From Caldilineaceae bacterium (GTDB lineage: Bacteria > Chloroflexota > Anaerolineae > Caldilineales > Caldilineaceae): 44,143 nucleotides of DNA. A program made the translations under genes and the position numbers. The notes below the pieces were generated by a model that was not told the origin of the DNA, searched no databases, and saw nothing but the letters and a program-made list of their open reading frames with translations. The DNA is taken from assembly GCA_026708085.1 (NCBI GenBank), contig JAPOVP010000020.1:1-44143 (forward strand). Reading direction: 5' to 3'. Of this stretch, positions 9,599 through 19,358 are shown one piece after another. Each line of letters opens with the position of its first letter. Position 1 is the first letter of the stretch.

Positions 9599-10429
9599 TT
9601 ACCTCATAAACGACCCACCTGTGACAGGAAGAGAGAGACCGGTGAGAAAGTCGGCCCCATCCGAGGCCAAGAACGATACGGCGTGAGCGAGATCGTCGGT
9701 CTGGGCGAGGCGGCCTATAGGCGTACTTCCGGCGGCACCTGACAGCAGGGCGTCGGTTGCTTCCTTTACTTGCAGCGAAGGGTTGGAGAACAGGTTGGTC
9801 ATGTGGCCGACGCGCTCGGTGGGCGTCAGGCTGGGGCAGATGGCGTTTACGGTGATGCCATGCTCGGCCAGTTCCTGGGCAAGTGATTGGGTCAGGCCGA
9901 CGATGCCAAATTTGGATGAACAGTAGGCAGCGAAACGGGCGATGCCGCGCAGCCCCAGAACGGAGGAGACGCTGATAATGCGTCCGCCGCCGCCGCGGGC
10001 CACCATGTGACGTGCCGCTGCCCGGCTGCAGACAAAGGTGCCCTTGAGATTGACGGACATGACCCGGTCCCATTCATCTTCGTCGAGTTCAACGACCGGG
10101 ACACGATCTCTGCCCCCGCGGGCGGCCGCGTTATTGACCAGGATATCGATTTTGCCGAACGCCTCCACCGCCTGCTGCATGGCCGCCTGGACTGAGGCCG
10201 AGTCGGTCACATCGCAGGTCAGGGCCAGAGAACGGCGCCCGAGCCCCTCTAATTCCGCCTTAAGCGCAGGAAGGCCTCCCCATTCGGCGTCAGGATACGG
10301 CTTTTCGACGTAGTCGGTAACGACAACATCTGCGCCATCCTCTGCCAACCGGTGCGCGATACCGCGACCGATTCCGTGTTCGCCTCCGGCGCCGGTGACG
10401 AACACAACCTTTCCCGACAGGTTGTACAT
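9599..10429 (-). CDS. SDR family oxidoreductase
   Basis: This is a classical short-chain dehydrogenase/reductase of 276 residues. The cofactor-binding motif reads TGAGGEHGIG at 12-21, one residue longer than the usual TGxxxGIG loop. D73 (CDVTD), N100 (NNAA), catalytic Ser around 155-156, and Y169-x3-K173 (YCSSK) are all present. The C-terminus has the usual FLASDGADFLTG and a final GG segment. It is expected to oxidise or reduce a small alcohol or ketone in the cytosol with NAD(P). The ATG at 10429 is preceded by GGAGG about seven bases upstream. It is transcribed away from tRNA-Val and converges with the ADC-like gene. Confidence 0.94.
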   Translation of the reverse strand: MYNLSGKVVFVTGAGGEHGIGRGIAHRLAEDGADVVVTDYVEKPYPDAEWGGLPALKAELEGLGRRSLALTCDVTDSASVQAAMQQAVEAFGKIDILVNNAAARGGRDRVPVVELDEDEWDRVMSVNLKGTFVCSRAAARHMVARGGGGRIISVSSVLGLRGIARFAAYCSSKFGIVGLTQSLAQELAEHGITVNAICPSLTPTERVGHMTNLFSNPSLQVKEATDALLSGAAGSTPIGRLAQTDDLAHAVSFLASDGADFLTGLSLPVTGGSFMR

Positions 10430-10471
10430 TTCTCAGTCCTCCAAATGGTAATGTATACTACGTGCCCAATT

Positions 10472-10545
10472 GGGCGGTTAGCTCAGCTGGTTAGAGCGAT
10501 TCCCTTACAAGGAATAGGCCGGCGGTTCGAGTCCGTCACCGCCCA
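10472..10545 (+). tRNA. tRNA-Val (anticodon UAC)
   Basis: A full 74-nt cloverleaf is visible. The acceptor stem GGGCGGT pairs with ACCGCCC. The D-arm is GCTC/GAGC. The anticodon stem ATTCC/GGAAT encloses the loop CTTACAA with anticodon TAC. The variable loop is AGGCC, and the T-arm GGCGG/CCGTC holds TTCGAGT. The CCA end is not encoded (CAG follows the discriminator A). It stands alone between an SDR and a Gfo/Idh/MocA gene, both on the other strand. Confidence 0.97.
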
Positions 10546-10647
10546 CAGTAAGGTTGCAATGAACTGAGTTCTTCGACATTGTGCATACGCAGTAGGCATG
10601 AGGGCGCCGGTCGCGGAGACCTGCGCCTTTGCTATTGGCAGTTTCGG

Positions 10648-11718
10648 CTAAGCCAGAAGGGGGATTGTACGCCTCTCACGGGCACTGAGGATTGCCGAAT
10701 CTACGATCTGCTGGCCGATTCGACAGATCGCGGGCGACAGCGGACCTTCAGGATCTTGCCCCGTCTCGAGGCAATTGACGAAATACTGGATTACGTTCTG
10801 ATTCGGGAGCGCTAGATTGTCAACTGGATGGTCATAGCCTTCGGGACTGAGAGGCGTCTGGACTCGCACAGTGTCCTCGTAGTCGTAGCTGCTGATCGTG
10901 CCATCGGTACCTTTCAACACGAAGCCGCATTTGGGCTGAGGCTGAAGCGTCCAGGGGTCGGTAAAGGTGCCCCAGCGAGTCTCAAACTTGGAGAGCCCGA
11001 ACTCATATTTGCAGATTGTGATGCTATGCTCGTCCACCTCCAGACCGGCCTGTTCGTCGACTACTGTCGTCACATCCAGCGGGGCGCGGCCGTCAAGAAA
11101 CCAGGTCCCGAGCGTTACCCCGTAGCCCAGGTAGTCCAGGAGTGACCCACCACCCTGGGACTTCTGATAGAACCAGCTTTCGCTCTTTCGCTGCCGGTAC
11201 TCTTCGTCGGTCTCCTCCTTGTCGGCGACGTGGAAGAGCGGCCCGCGATTGCCGTCATAGTAGTGGACCTCTACCAGATCGCCGATGGTTCCCTCAGCCA
11301 GCAGCCTTTTGGCGGTCACATGACAGGGGTACCAGCGCAGCGGCCAGTTGATGATGAACTGCTTCTGTGTTTCTGACATCGCCGCGATCATACTGTCGGC
11401 TGCGGCCAGGTCGGCGGCAAACGGCTTTTCGAGGAGAACGTGCACGTCGTAGGGAGCAACGTTGCACACCCACTCGGCATGGGTGGCAGTCGAGGGGCAC
11501 AGAATGACTATGTCCGGCTGCGTTCTTTGCAGGCACTCGCGGAAGTCGGTGAAGACCCGCTCCCCAGGGATGGCGAAGTTCTCGATTGCGGAGACCATCC
11601 TCTCGCTGTCAGTATGGCTGACTCCAACGATCTCCACCTCGGGATGCTCATGGCACTGGCGAAGGAGATCGCCCATATGGGAATGGTCGAAGTTAATGCC
11701 AGCAACTTTCCATATCAT
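10648..11718 (-). CDS. Gfo/Idh/MocA family oxidoreductase
   Basis: This 356-residue protein has an N-terminal Rossmann domain followed by a beta-sheet C-terminal domain. The Rossmann loop is atypical: GINFDHSHMGDLL replaces the usual GxGxxG. The conserved E97-K98-P99 (LLEKPF) marks the family. The segment YYDGNRGPLFHVADK and the GGGSLLDYLGYG region are typical of the C-terminal part. Members are NAD(P)-dependent dehydrogenases of sugars, inositols or related polyols. The substrate cannot be told. The ATG at 11718 has no strong ribosome site. The gene reads toward tRNA-Val on the opposite strand, ending 102 bp away. Confidence 0.92.
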   Translation of the reverse strand: MIWKVAGINFDHSHMGDLLRQCHEHPEVEIVGVSHTDSERMVSAIENFAIPGERVFTDFRECLQRTQPDIVILCPSTATHAEWVCNVAPYDVHVLLEKPFAADLAAADSMIAAMSETQKQFIINWPLRWYPCHVTAKRLLAEGTIGDLVEVHYYDGNRGPLFHVADKEETDEEYRQRKSESWFYQKSQGGGSLLDYLGYGVTLGTWFLDGRAPLDVTTVVDEQAGLEVDEHSITICKYEFGLSKFETRWGTFTDPWTLQPQPKCGFVLKGTDGTISSYDYEDTVRVQTPLSPEGYDHPVDNLALPNQNVIQYFVNCLETGQDPEGPLSPAICRIGQQIVDSAILSARERRTIPLLA

Positions 11719-11952
11719 TTTTGCGTCTGAGTTTCCAGTGGCGCCTGAACTTCAGGACTGGTTGGGAACACTTGGCTAGTTCCGGCAACGGCAAGACTGA
11801 CAACGGTAGGCCAGATAGCTAGTGGGTAGCGGAGAAAAGTCCCTGGAACAGTTGGCCTTGATTGCAGCGCCTGGCTGCTGCAAGCGAGGCATACTGGCCG
11901 GGGATCCTTTCAGCGATTATCGCAGACTTTCAATGCGCATGTCAATTGAGCC

Positions 11953-11981
11953 TTGCAAGGGCCGTCAGTATCTCTGATAAT
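11953..11981 (+). promoter_or_regulatory. Predicted sigma70-type promoter of nadE
   Basis: TTGCAA (11953-11958) and GATAAT (11976-11981) are separated by exactly 17 bp. This gives a transcription start near 11988 and a leader of about 53 nt before the ATG at 12041. The rest of the 11719-12019 gap shows no gene. Confidence 0.5.
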
Positions 11982-12040
11982 ACGTTTCGGACAGCCTGTC
12001 ACTGCATCGCCTGCGAGTTTTGAAATCGGCCCGGGGCAAG

Positions 12041-14206
12041 ATGACCGAAGACTTCAACTCTATCTATAGTCATGGGTTCGTCCGCGCGGCGGTCTGTGTG
12101 CCCCATGTAAAGGTTGCGGACCCATCGTTTAACACCACGCACACATTGGCCCTGGCGGCCCGAGCATCGGAATCCGGCGCCGCGGTTGCCTTGTTTCCAG
12201 AGTTAGGAATTTCCTCCTACGCGATCGACGACCTGCTGCAGCAAGAAGCTCTTCTGGACGGCGTCCTGGCCGGTATCAGTCAGATCGCAGAGGAAAGCAG
12301 GCAACTGACGCCAGTTCTACTGGTCGGCGCGCCACTGCGCTTCGAAAACCGCCTGTTCAACTGCGCGGTTGTCATTTACCGCGGCAGAGTGCTGGGTATC
12401 GCGCCGAAGACCTACCTGCCCAGCTACCGCGAATTCTACGAAACTCGACAGTTCAGTGCAGCTCGCCATGCGGTTGGCGGTGAAGTGCAGTTCCTGGAGA
12501 AAACTGTGCCATTTGGCAACGATCTTCTGTTCAGGGCTGGGAGGACTGCTGCGAGCGACGGAGTGGCGGGCCGGTCACGTAGTACAGAGGGAGGAACGGG
12601 CGGCTCAAAGGGCGAGTTCATTTTGCACGTGGAAATCTGCGAGGACGTATGGACGCCGATTCCACCCAGCTCCTACGCCGCGCTGGCGGGGGCCACGGTT
12701 CTGGCCAACCTGTCGGCTTCCAACATCACAATTGGTAAGTCTCTTTACCGTAAGGACCTGTGCGCCAGTCAGTCGGGCAAGTGCATTGCGGCCTATCTCT
12801 ACTCTGCAGCCGGTCCGGGTGAATCGACAACCGATCTGGCATGGGACGGTCACGCGCTCATCTATGAAGACGGTGAACTGCTTGCCGAATCGGAGAGATT
12901 TGCCGATCACGAGCAGATCATCGTAGCCGACATCGACACGGAACGACTGTCTCAGAGTCGAATGAGGCAGACCAGTTTCAATGACGCGGCGGCATTGCAC
13001 CGGTCAGAGCTCGAGGCAGTGCGGACAGTGCGCTTCGAGTTTCGGACTCCGAGCATGGGCGCGGGAGAAGAAGGCACGGGGCCGGATGCAGGTGCGTACC
13101 GAGTGGATCGTCTCCGGCGTCAGATCGAGCGCTTTCCTTTCGTCCCCAGCGATGCGGTGCGCCGCGACGAACAGGCCTATGAGGCCTACAATATTCAGGT
13201 ACATGGCCTGATGCAGCGGCTCAGAGCCACCGGTATTCAGAAGATAGTCGTCGGTATTTCAGGCGGCCTGGATTCAACGCAAGCTCTGATTGTGGCGGCG
13301 CGCACTATGGACCGGCTACGGCTGCCGCGCAAGAATATCCTCGCCTATACCATGCCCGGCTTTGCTACAAGCTCGGGCACGCGGTCCAACGCCCACCGCC
13401 TCATGGAGGCGTTTGGTGTCAGCGGACATGAGCTCGACATCCGGCCGTCTTCAATGCAGATGTTCCGGGACATCGGCCATCCGTTCGCGGAAGAGGATCC
13501 TGAGTACGACATTACATTCGAAAATGTGCAGGCAGGCGAGCGCACCAGCCATCTGTTCCGGCTGGCCAACTACAATGACGCGCTCGTCCTCGGCACAGGA
13601 GATCTGAGTGAGCTGGCACTGGGCTGGGCCACGTACGGCGTAGGCGACCAGATGAGCCATTACAATGTGAACGCCTCGGTCCCGAAGACCCTCATTCAGC
13701 ATCTAATTCGCTGGGTGATCGCCACGTCACAGTTCGACGAAGCCGCCAGCAGCGTACTCCAGTCGGTTCTGGACACGGAGATTTCGCCGGAGCTGGTGCC
13801 GGGTGACGGGACTGCGGACGGGCCGGCCCAATCCACTGAAGCCAAGATCGGGCCGTATGAGCTGCAGGACTTTTTTCTCTACTACATTTCGCGTTATGGT
13901 TTCCGGCCCAGCAAGGTCGCGTTCATGGCATTGCAGGCCTGGGGCGACCGCAGCCAGGGTTTGTGGCCGGAGTTCCTGCCGGCGCACAAGCGCAATGAGT
14001 ACGACCTGGCTGAGATCAGGAAGTGGCTGGAACTGTTCCTCTTCCGTTTCTTCCAGATCAGCCAGTTCAAGCGGACGGCAGTCCCCAACGGCCCAAAGGT
14101 GGGCAGCGGGGGGTCACTCAGCCCCCGCGGCGACTGGCGCGCGCCCAGTGATTCCTCTGCTGCCGCGTGGCTGACCGAGTTGCGCCAGAATGTGCCGGGC
14201 GGATAG
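12041..14206 (+). CDS. nadE: Glutamine-dependent NAD+ synthetase
   Basis: This 721-residue two-domain enzyme makes NAD+ from deamido-NAD+, ATP and glutamine. The N-terminal nitrilase-fold glutaminase carries the triad E54 (FPELG), K123 (APKTYLP) and C200 (EICEDVW). The C-terminal synthetase has the ATP-pyrophosphatase loop SGGLDS at 407-412, plus [12 protein letters not shown]. The arrangement matches the long NadE form of actinobacteria. I chose the ATG at 12041, preceded by CGGGG, over an in-frame TTG at 12020. A low-complexity Gly/Ser/Arg insertion lies between K123 and C200 (about 168-190). It converges with the DEAD-box gene. A GC-rich hairpin lies 30 bp after the stop. Confidence 0.96.
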   Translation: MTEDFNSIYSHGFVRAAVCVPHVKVADPSFNTTHTLALAARASESGAAVALFPELGISSYAIDDLLQQEALLDGVLAGISQIAEESRQLTPVLLVGAPLRFENRLFNCAVVIYRGRVLGIAPKTYLPSYREFYETRQFSAARHAVGGEVQFLEKTVPFGNDLLFRAGRTAASDGVAGRSRSTEGGTGGSKGEFILHVEICEDVWTPIPPSSYAALAGATVLANLSASNITIGKSLYRKDLCASQSGKCIAAYLYSAAGPGESTTDLAWDGHALIYEDGELLAESERFADHEQIIVADIDTERLSQSRMRQTSFNDAAALHRSELEAVRTVRFEFRTPSMGAGEEGTGPDAGAYRVDRLRRQIERFPFVPSDAVRRDEQAYEAYNIQVHGLMQRLRATGIQKIVVGISGGLDSTQALIVAARTMDRLRLPRKNILAYTMPGFATSSGTRSNAHRLMEAFGVSGHELDIRPSSMQMFRDIGHPFAEEDPEYDITFENVQAGERTSHLFRLANYNDALVLGTGDLSELALGWATYGVGDQMSHYNVNASVPKTLIQHLIRWVIATSQFDEAASSVLQSVLDTEISPELVPGDGTADGPAQSTEAKIGPYELQDFFLYYISRYGFRPSKVAFMALQAWGDRSQGLWPEFLPAHKRNEYDLAEIRKWLELFLFRFFQISQFKRTAVPNGPKVGSGGSLSPRGDWRAPSDSSAAAWLTELRQNVPGG

Positions 14207-14236
14207 TGCAAGACCGCCGGGGTTGCGAAACTGACG

Positions 14237-14254
14237 TGGCGGCGCCCGCCGCCA
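14237..14254 (+). terminator. Possible weak terminator between nadE and the helicase gene
   Basis: A perfect 7-bp stem TGGCGGC/GCCGCCA with loop GCCC lies 30 bp after the nadE stop and is followed by a loosely T-rich stretch (GATTGATTTCCTT). The U-tract is poor, so this is tentative. Confidence 0.35.
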
Positions 14255-14385
14255 GATTGATTTCCTTCTCTGCTGTTTGATGCGGCCCTGGCAGATTGGG
14301 GGGCCAGACTCCAAACCTTCCTCAGATCCATCACGATTTCGCGTGCCATCTGGGCGGAACCTCTGAAGCCCTTGACAGAGTTAAA

Positions 14386-15948
14386 TCAATTGCGGCGCTT
14401 GCGGGGCCGGCGTGTGCGGCCGCTGCGACGTCTTTTGCGTCCCTGCCCGGGCGCGCGTTCGGCGGGCCTTTCTTCGGGCAGCGCGGGCGGGGCGTGCAGT
14501 GAGTCCTGATAGAAGTCGTCGACCAGCATTGCCAGAAGCGACTGGCCTTCGTCAGATTGCAACCACTCGTCGATCAGGGGCCGGAACCTACGCATGCGTT
14601 CGGTTTGCAGATTGTCGCGGCTGCGCAGCTTGGCCTCCAGGAGGGAGGTGACGCGTTCGGAGACGATGGCGGCCACCTCGTCATCGGAGGGGAGCTTGCG
14701 CTCCTCCAAGGGGATGCTGTAGCGCTTTGCGATCCGCTCCATTTGCATGCGCTCGTCGAAGGAGGCCGACAGGGAGATGGCGGCCCCGGATGAACCAGCG
14801 CGGGCGGTGCGCCCCGCCCGGTGAATGTATGACTCAGGATCTTCAGGCGGCTCGTATTGGAAGACATGGGAAAGCTCGGGGATGTCGAGGCCCCGGGCCG
14901 CCACATCGGTGGCAACGAGCAGTCTCAGTTTCCCCTCCCGGACGCGGCGCATCACCTGCTCACGGTCGTTCTGATTCAGATCCGAACTGATCTTGTCGGC
15001 ATCGTAACCAAAGCGCTGCAGGACGATGGTTACGTAGTCGACGGTCCTACGAGTGTTGCAGAAAACGATTGCAGCTGCGGGATTTTCGACCTCGATAAGA
15101 CGCACGAGCGCGCGGTCTTTTTTCATGCCTGGATCGGCGTAGAGGATGTGCTCGGCCTCGGCTACGTGGACGCGATCGCGGCTGAGGCTCAGGAAGTCCG
15201 GCCCGGTCAGGAACTGCTGGGCCAGGCGCAGCACGTGGGCGGGGAATGTGGCCGAAAACATTGAACCGTGGATTCGTCTCGAAGGAAGAAAGGTCTGCAC
15301 CTGCACCATGTCAGGGTAGAAACCCATTGACAGCATCCGGTCGGCTTCGTCAAATACGAGATGGTGCAGGTTATCGAGGCGGAGGTTGCGCTGCAGAAGG
15401 TGGTCGAGAATACGTCCAGGCGTGCCGATCACGAGCTGGGCGCCGTCACGCAGCGCTGAAGTCTGGGGGCCGTACTTGACGCCGCCATAGACTGCAACTG
15501 AGCTCACGCCGGCTGCCTCGCCGAGGAGCGCGGCCTCCTTGGAGACCTGGAGAGCCAACTCACGAGTCGGCACCAGGATCAGGGCCTGGCAGACACGTTT
15601 ATCCTGACGTATCTGATAAAGCAGTGGAAGAAGAAACGCGCCCGTCTTGCCGCTACCGGTGCGCGATTGGACCATGAGGTCCCGCCCAGCTAAGAGGTAG
15701 GGGATAGCCTTTGCCTGTACAGGCATCAGGTTGGACCAGCCGGCGCTGGCGGCGGCTTTTTGCGCTACTGCCGGCAGCTCCGCCAGTGATATGTCCGGCA
15801 GCGCGTTCTCCGGCTCAACCAGGTCCAGGGGGTTTACGTTTTGGTCTGCGGTATCTATGTCAGTGGAAGGTTCAGAGCGTGTACCGTCACTTTTTCGTCC
15901 ATCAGATTCTTTGTGGGTCATGAAATCCTTAGCTTTATTTGAAGACAT
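14386..15948 (-). CDS. DEAD-box ATP-dependent RNA helicase
   Basis: The 520-residue protein carries all the usual helicase motifs in order: Q-motif (PVQAKAIP), Walker A SRTGSGKT at 95-102, PTRELA, TPGR, D200-E-A-D203, SAT, the RGLD-type motif V, and HRAGRTAR (motif VI). The C-terminus ends in a strongly basic Arg/Lys tail (RKRRRSGRTRRPRKRRN), suited to RNA binding. The role is likely RNA unwinding in ribosome assembly or decay. The N-terminal 50 residues are acidic and disordered-looking. The second Met (15921) has AAGGA four bases upstream and may be the true start. The gene converges with nadE, with a gap of about 180 bp. Confidence 0.95.
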   Translation of the reverse strand: MSSNKAKDFMTHKESDGRKSDGTRSEPSTDIDTADQNVNPLDLVEPENALPDISLAELPAVAQKAAASAGWSNLMPVQAKAIPYLLAGRDLMVQSRTGSGKTGAFLLPLLYQIRQDKRVCQALILVPTRELALQVSKEAALLGEAAGVSSVAVYGGVKYGPQTSALRDGAQLVIGTPGRILDHLLQRNLRLDNLHHLVFDEADRMLSMGFYPDMVQVQTFLPSRRIHGSMFSATFPAHVLRLAQQFLTGPDFLSLSRDRVHVAEAEHILYADPGMKKDRALVRLIEVENPAAAIVFCNTRRTVDYVTIVLQRFGYDADKISSDLNQNDREQVMRRVREGKLRLLVATDVAARGLDIPELSHVFQYEPPEDPESYIHRAGRTARAGSSGAAISLSASFDERMQMERIAKRYSIPLEERKLPSDDEVAAIVSERVTSLLEAKLRSRDNLQTERMRRFRPLIDEWLQSDEGQSLLAMLVDDFYQDSLHAPPALPEERPAERAPGQGRKRRRSGRTRRPRKRRN

Positions 15949-16112
15949 ACTCTTCGAAAGTCTGGGAATTACGGACTGTCGGTAGCCCCATTTTACTTTG
16001 TTGCCTGCCGGTCACATAGAAAAAGGAAGCGCTAGTTTCGCGTCTCCCCCTGGGCACGGCTATCGTCAGACATTCGGGTAGCAGCTGAGCCGGCGGTGTA
16101 TCTGCAGGCTTT

Positions 16113-16649
16113 TCAGTCGCCTGACGTGGAGTAGGCTTTGTCTACCTCGTACGATAGCAGCACCGTTCCCGTCTTTTCATACACCTTCTGGTCTTTCAAG
16201 ATCAGATTGACCTGCCTCGATAGGCCGGTCACAAAAGGCACGCCGCCGCCCAGCAGGATGGGAATGACTGACACTTCCACCGTGTCCACCAGACCTTCAT
16301 TGCACAAACTGCCAAAAAGGCTCCCGCCTCCAAACAGCCAGATGTCCTTGCCCGATTCGGCCCGCAGCGCGCGCACTGCCTCCAGCCAATCCTCACCGAT
16401 AATGCTCACGTCTTTGTGCTCACCCGGTTTCAGGCTGTTTGAGAAAACATAGTGCCGGTCTCCCGGCCTCTGCGGCGTAACTGCACCGACTACTTCAAAG
16501 GTCCGACGCCCTATCAGGTAGGTGTCAAACTGCGAGGAAAGTTCCTCGAAATCAATGTCCGGATCGATCATGATCCAGTCGAAGCCGTCGTTAGCGTCGG
16601 CGATAAACCCGTCCAGGCTCATTGCGCAGTTGTATCGCACTTTTCGCAT
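16113..16649 (-). CDS. Dihydrofolate reductase family protein (RibD C-terminal-like)
   Basis: This 178-residue protein has the RibD_C/DHFR-like fold. The N-terminus reads VRYNCAMSLDGFIAD, followed by YLIGRRTFEV and IWLFGGGSL, which form the NADPH-binding core. The C-terminal part has LLGGGVPF. Such stand-alone proteins resemble the reductase half of RibD or YyaP/YwjB-type proteins, and the substrate is usually unknown. GGTGAG precedes the ATG at 16649 by about three to four bases. It lies alone, in the same direction as the DEAD-box helicase downstream. The gap between the two (15949-16112) shows no gene. Confidence 0.9.
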   Translation of the reverse strand: MRKVRYNCAMSLDGFIADANDGFDWIMIDPDIDFEELSSQFDTYLIGRRTFEVVGAVTPQRPGDRHYVFSNSLKPGEHKDVSIIGEDWLEAVRALRAESGKDIWLFGGGSLFGSLCNEGLVDTVEVSVIPILLGGGVPFVTGLSRQVNLILKDQKVYEKTGTVLLSYEVDKAYSTSGD

Positions 16650-16874
16650 TGCTCACCCCACGAGATTGAAAGGATTCAGTTCCTTGTACCTGGCGCCAGA
16701 AGGTTGCCGGGCGAGGCTGCCCTTCGGGTGGAAAGGACCGGAAAAGGGGCCCGTGAAACGGGGACTGAAAAGGGAGAGAGAGTATGACTTGAGATGATTC
16801 TGGCGAGAAACCGAAGATCGTTTATGTCAGACAACCCCCATTCCTCTGGCGGGCGACCCTGGCGGACGAGTGGG

Positions 16875-17924
16875 TCAGACGGCGCCGAAGAGCCTCTGGG
16901 ACTGTTCGCAGGCCCTTCGAATCAGTGTGGGCACCTTGTGGCTGCTGTCGAGCTCCGGGCGCTGTTCAATCCAGCCGAGTGAAACCATGCTCCTGACAAG
17001 CACAAAAACGGGCAGCAGGTCGATGTCCGACCGGGATAAGGGGCGCTCAGTCAGATAGCCTGCGATAATGGCCTCACGGATTGTTTCAAAGTGGGGATTG
17101 TCCTGGTAGTAGGAGATGGCTACCGCCAACTCATATTGATGCCATCCGAAACCGGAATCGTCGAAATCGATGATATGCACGTTTTCGCCGGTTGTGATGA
17201 GGTTGCCCGGATGCAAGTCGGCGTGAATCAGACTGTAAGTCGCTTGCTCTCTGCCGTAATCGGTCAGGAGGTCATAGATTTTGTCGCGGGCGTAGATGAT
17301 CTGCGCACGTTCGGCGGGCTTCAGGTCCGACTGCTCCCAGAAGGGCCCCCAGAAGGGCGCTTCACCCATTAGTCCATCGGCGTCGAAGGCATGGCGTTCG
17401 AATCCGGCGGGCGGTGGCCAATCTGCGGCCTGGTTATGGATGCGGGCAGCAAGTTGGCCGACCTTGCGGAAGTAACTTGCAAGTCTGGCAGGATCGGCCT
17501 CCTGCTCTATAAGAGTTGCCATCGGGGTCCCTTCAACCCACTCGACCATGCTCACGTACCTTTTCTGGGACAGTTCAGGCAGGTCGAAAGGGACAAAGGC
17601 GCGCTCGTCTCTTGATAGGCGGGGCACAGGTGCGCCGATCCCCGACCGGTTCAGGGCGGCAGTCCAGTGAAATTCGCCGTGCAGCTCGGGAAGCGTATGG
17701 TAGCCGGGGCGGTGAAAGCGGAAGACGAAGGGTTGTCCGCATGCGGAGTCAATTCGAAAAACGATGTTTTCGGAATGAGATACCAAGGAGATTGCGGTTA
17801 CGTCGATGTCCCAGCCTTCCAGAGCGCGGGCGGCGGCGGTCAGCAACGCCTCCTCAAACCTTACTTCGTCCGTAAGTTGGCGCAGTCCGTCCGCCGAACT
17901 GGCTTCCATGCCGTGGCGTACCAT
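16875..17924 (-). CDS. APH/homoserine-kinase-fold phosphotransferase, last gene of the amidohydrolase operon
   Basis: The protein has an aminoglycoside-phosphotransferase/choline-kinase fold. The catalytic loop HADLHPGN (Brenner motif, D and N present) and the magnesium-binding IDFDDSGFGW are clear, at about residues 234-241 and 252-261 of the 349-residue form. I prefer the ATG at 17924, which has AAGG five bases upstream, over a TTG at 17948. Relatives phosphorylate small amines or alcohols such as homoserine, choline, ethanolamine or hydroxylysine. It lies 92 bp after a class III PLP enzyme of the phospholyase type. The two could form a kinase/phospholyase pair like vertebrate HYKK and PHYKPL. 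The substrate is inferred only. Confidence 0.88.
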   Translation of the reverse strand: MVRHGMEASSADGLRQLTDEVRFEEALLTAAARALEGWDIDVTAISLVSHSENIVFRIDSACGQPFVFRFHRPGYHTLPELHGEFHWTAALNRSGIGAPVPRLSRDERAFVPFDLPELSQKRYVSMVEWVEGTPMATLIEQEADPARLASYFRKVGQLAARIHNQAADWPPPAGFERHAFDADGLMGEAPFWGPFWEQSDLKPAERAQIIYARDKIYDLLTDYGREQATYSLIHADLHPGNLITTGENVHIIDFDDSGFGWHQYELAVAISYYQDNPHFETIREAIIAGYLTERPLSRSDIDLLPVFVLVRSMVSLGWIEQRPELDSSHKVPTLIRRACEQSQRLFGAV

Positions 17925-18016
17925 TTCCGCCTTCCGAATCTTGCCCAATTGAACCAGAGCGGGGCTATCTCCGACCTAAATCTGGCCACTGCCTGACGGA
18001 GTGCATCTCCTGGAGT

Positions 18017-19309
18017 TCAAGCATATTCAACTTGCTCTATGCTCTCCTCGAACGCGGTCAAGAAGAGGTCTGCGTGTTCCTGCTTGAAGACGAGCGGCGG
18101 CCGGATCTTCAGGATGTTTCCCAGAGGGCCCGCGCTGCCAATCAGGAATCCTTTCTCTCGCAGCCGGTTAACAACGGTGCTTGCGCCGTCGGCGTCCGGC
18201 CTCTTCGATTCAAGGTCCTGCACCCACTCCATGCCGATGAACAGTCCGTGACCGCGAACGTCGGCCATTCGCTCGCAGCTGGCCTGGAGCTTGCGTAGCT
18301 CGCCGCGCAGGTAGATTCCTGTGCGGTCGACGGCGCTCGCCAACCCCTCATTCTCGATCACGTCGATGACCGCCATGCCGGCCGCGGCCTGCAAGGGGCT
18401 GGCGGCGAAGGTATTGAAGTATCGCTTGTTTCTGCGAAACTCGTCTACCATCTCGCTCGATGCGGCGGCGCCGGCGACGGGCATTCCGTTGCCCATCGGC
18501 TTGCCCATGGTGACGATATCGGGGACGAAGCCGGTGGTCTCGTAGCCCCACCAGTCGCCGGTGCGGCAGAATCCGGCCTGGACTTCGTCGGCGATAACGA
18601 GGCCCCCGGCCGCATGTACGATTTCGGCAGCACGGCTCATGAATTCTCCCGGGATCGAAGGCAGGCCCTCGTTGGCGAAGATGGAACAGACGAGCATCCC
18701 CGCCAGGGGAATGCCGCCGGCCCGCAGACCGTCGATGGCGCTTTCGACTTCGGCCAGATAGAGCTCGGTCAATTCCTCATCGGAGACGCCGTCCCGGAGC
18801 GATCGGTAACGTTGCGGGAAGGGGAAGGCACGGATTTCGCTGGCTTTCTCCCCCTCCGCCTGCTGGCTGACGCGAGTGAACTTACTTACTTCGGCGCTGT
18901 TGCCGTGGTAGGCGGCATCGCTGCAGATGAATCCATGGCCTCCGGTTACAGCGCGGGCGATGGCCAGCGCGACTTCATTGGCCTCCGTGCCGGTGCAGGT
19001 GAATACTACAGAGGTCAGGGGGTCGGCGTGCAGGTTTGCCAGCCTTTCGGCGTAGTCGAGGACGTTTTCGTTCAGATAACGGCTGTGGACGTTTAACGTC
19101 TGCGACTGGCTGTACATGGCTTCGACGACATGTGGGTGGCAGTGACCGACGCAGGGCACGTTGTTGTACATATCCAGGTAGCGCCGGCCGCTGTCATCGT
19201 AGAGCCAGACTCCCTGGCCACGTACGATATTGACCGGTTTTTCGTAGAAGATCGGCGCGCCGGCGCCAAGCAGGTGATCGCGCCGGTCCATCAGGTCTCT
19301 ATTTGTCAT
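18017..19309 (-). CDS. Class III PLP enzyme, AGXT2L/phospholyase-like aminotransferase
   Basis: This is a fold-type I PLP enzyme of 430 residues. Cofactor residues are D241 (ADEVQAGF) and Schiff-base K270 in DIVTMGKPMGNGMPV. The GKPMGNG signature, the early VGHCHPHVVEA and the HSRYLNEN / LDYAERL segments resemble ethanolamine-phosphate and 5-phosphohydroxylysine phospholyases (AGXT2L1/AGXT2L2) more than ordinary GABA or ornithine transaminases. Such enzymes eliminate phosphate and ammonia from a phosphorylated amino alcohol. AGGAG lies five bases before the ATG at 19309. The gene sits between a Rieske ferredoxin (49 bp upstream) and a kinase downstream. An ordinary omega-transaminase remains possible. 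Confidence 0.88.
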   Translation of the reverse strand: MTNRDLMDRRDHLLGAGAPIFYEKPVNIVRGQGVWLYDDSGRRYLDMYNNVPCVGHCHPHVVEAMYSQSQTLNVHSRYLNENVLDYAERLANLHADPLTSVVFTCTGTEANEVALAIARAVTGGHGFICSDAAYHGNSAEVSKFTRVSQQAEGEKASEIRAFPFPQRYRSLRDGVSDEELTELYLAEVESAIDGLRAGGIPLAGMLVCSIFANEGLPSIPGEFMSRAAEIVHAAGGLVIADEVQAGFCRTGDWWGYETTGFVPDIVTMGKPMGNGMPVAGAAASSEMVDEFRRNKRYFNTFAASPLQAAAGMAVIDVIENEGLASAVDRTGIYLRGELRKLQASCERMADVRGHGLFIGMEWVQDLESKRPDADGASTVVNRLREKGFLIGSAGPLGNILKIRPPLVFKQEHADLFLTAFEESIEQVEYA

Positions 19310-19358
19310 GTCTTCTCCTGTTCGGTCTCAGATGCAGCCAGGTTTCCGGCCTTTATTG

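Noticed and set aside
10352..10567. Open frame on the plus strand over the SDR start
   Set aside because: It runs through the tRNA-Val gene and antisense to a well-supported SDR gene.
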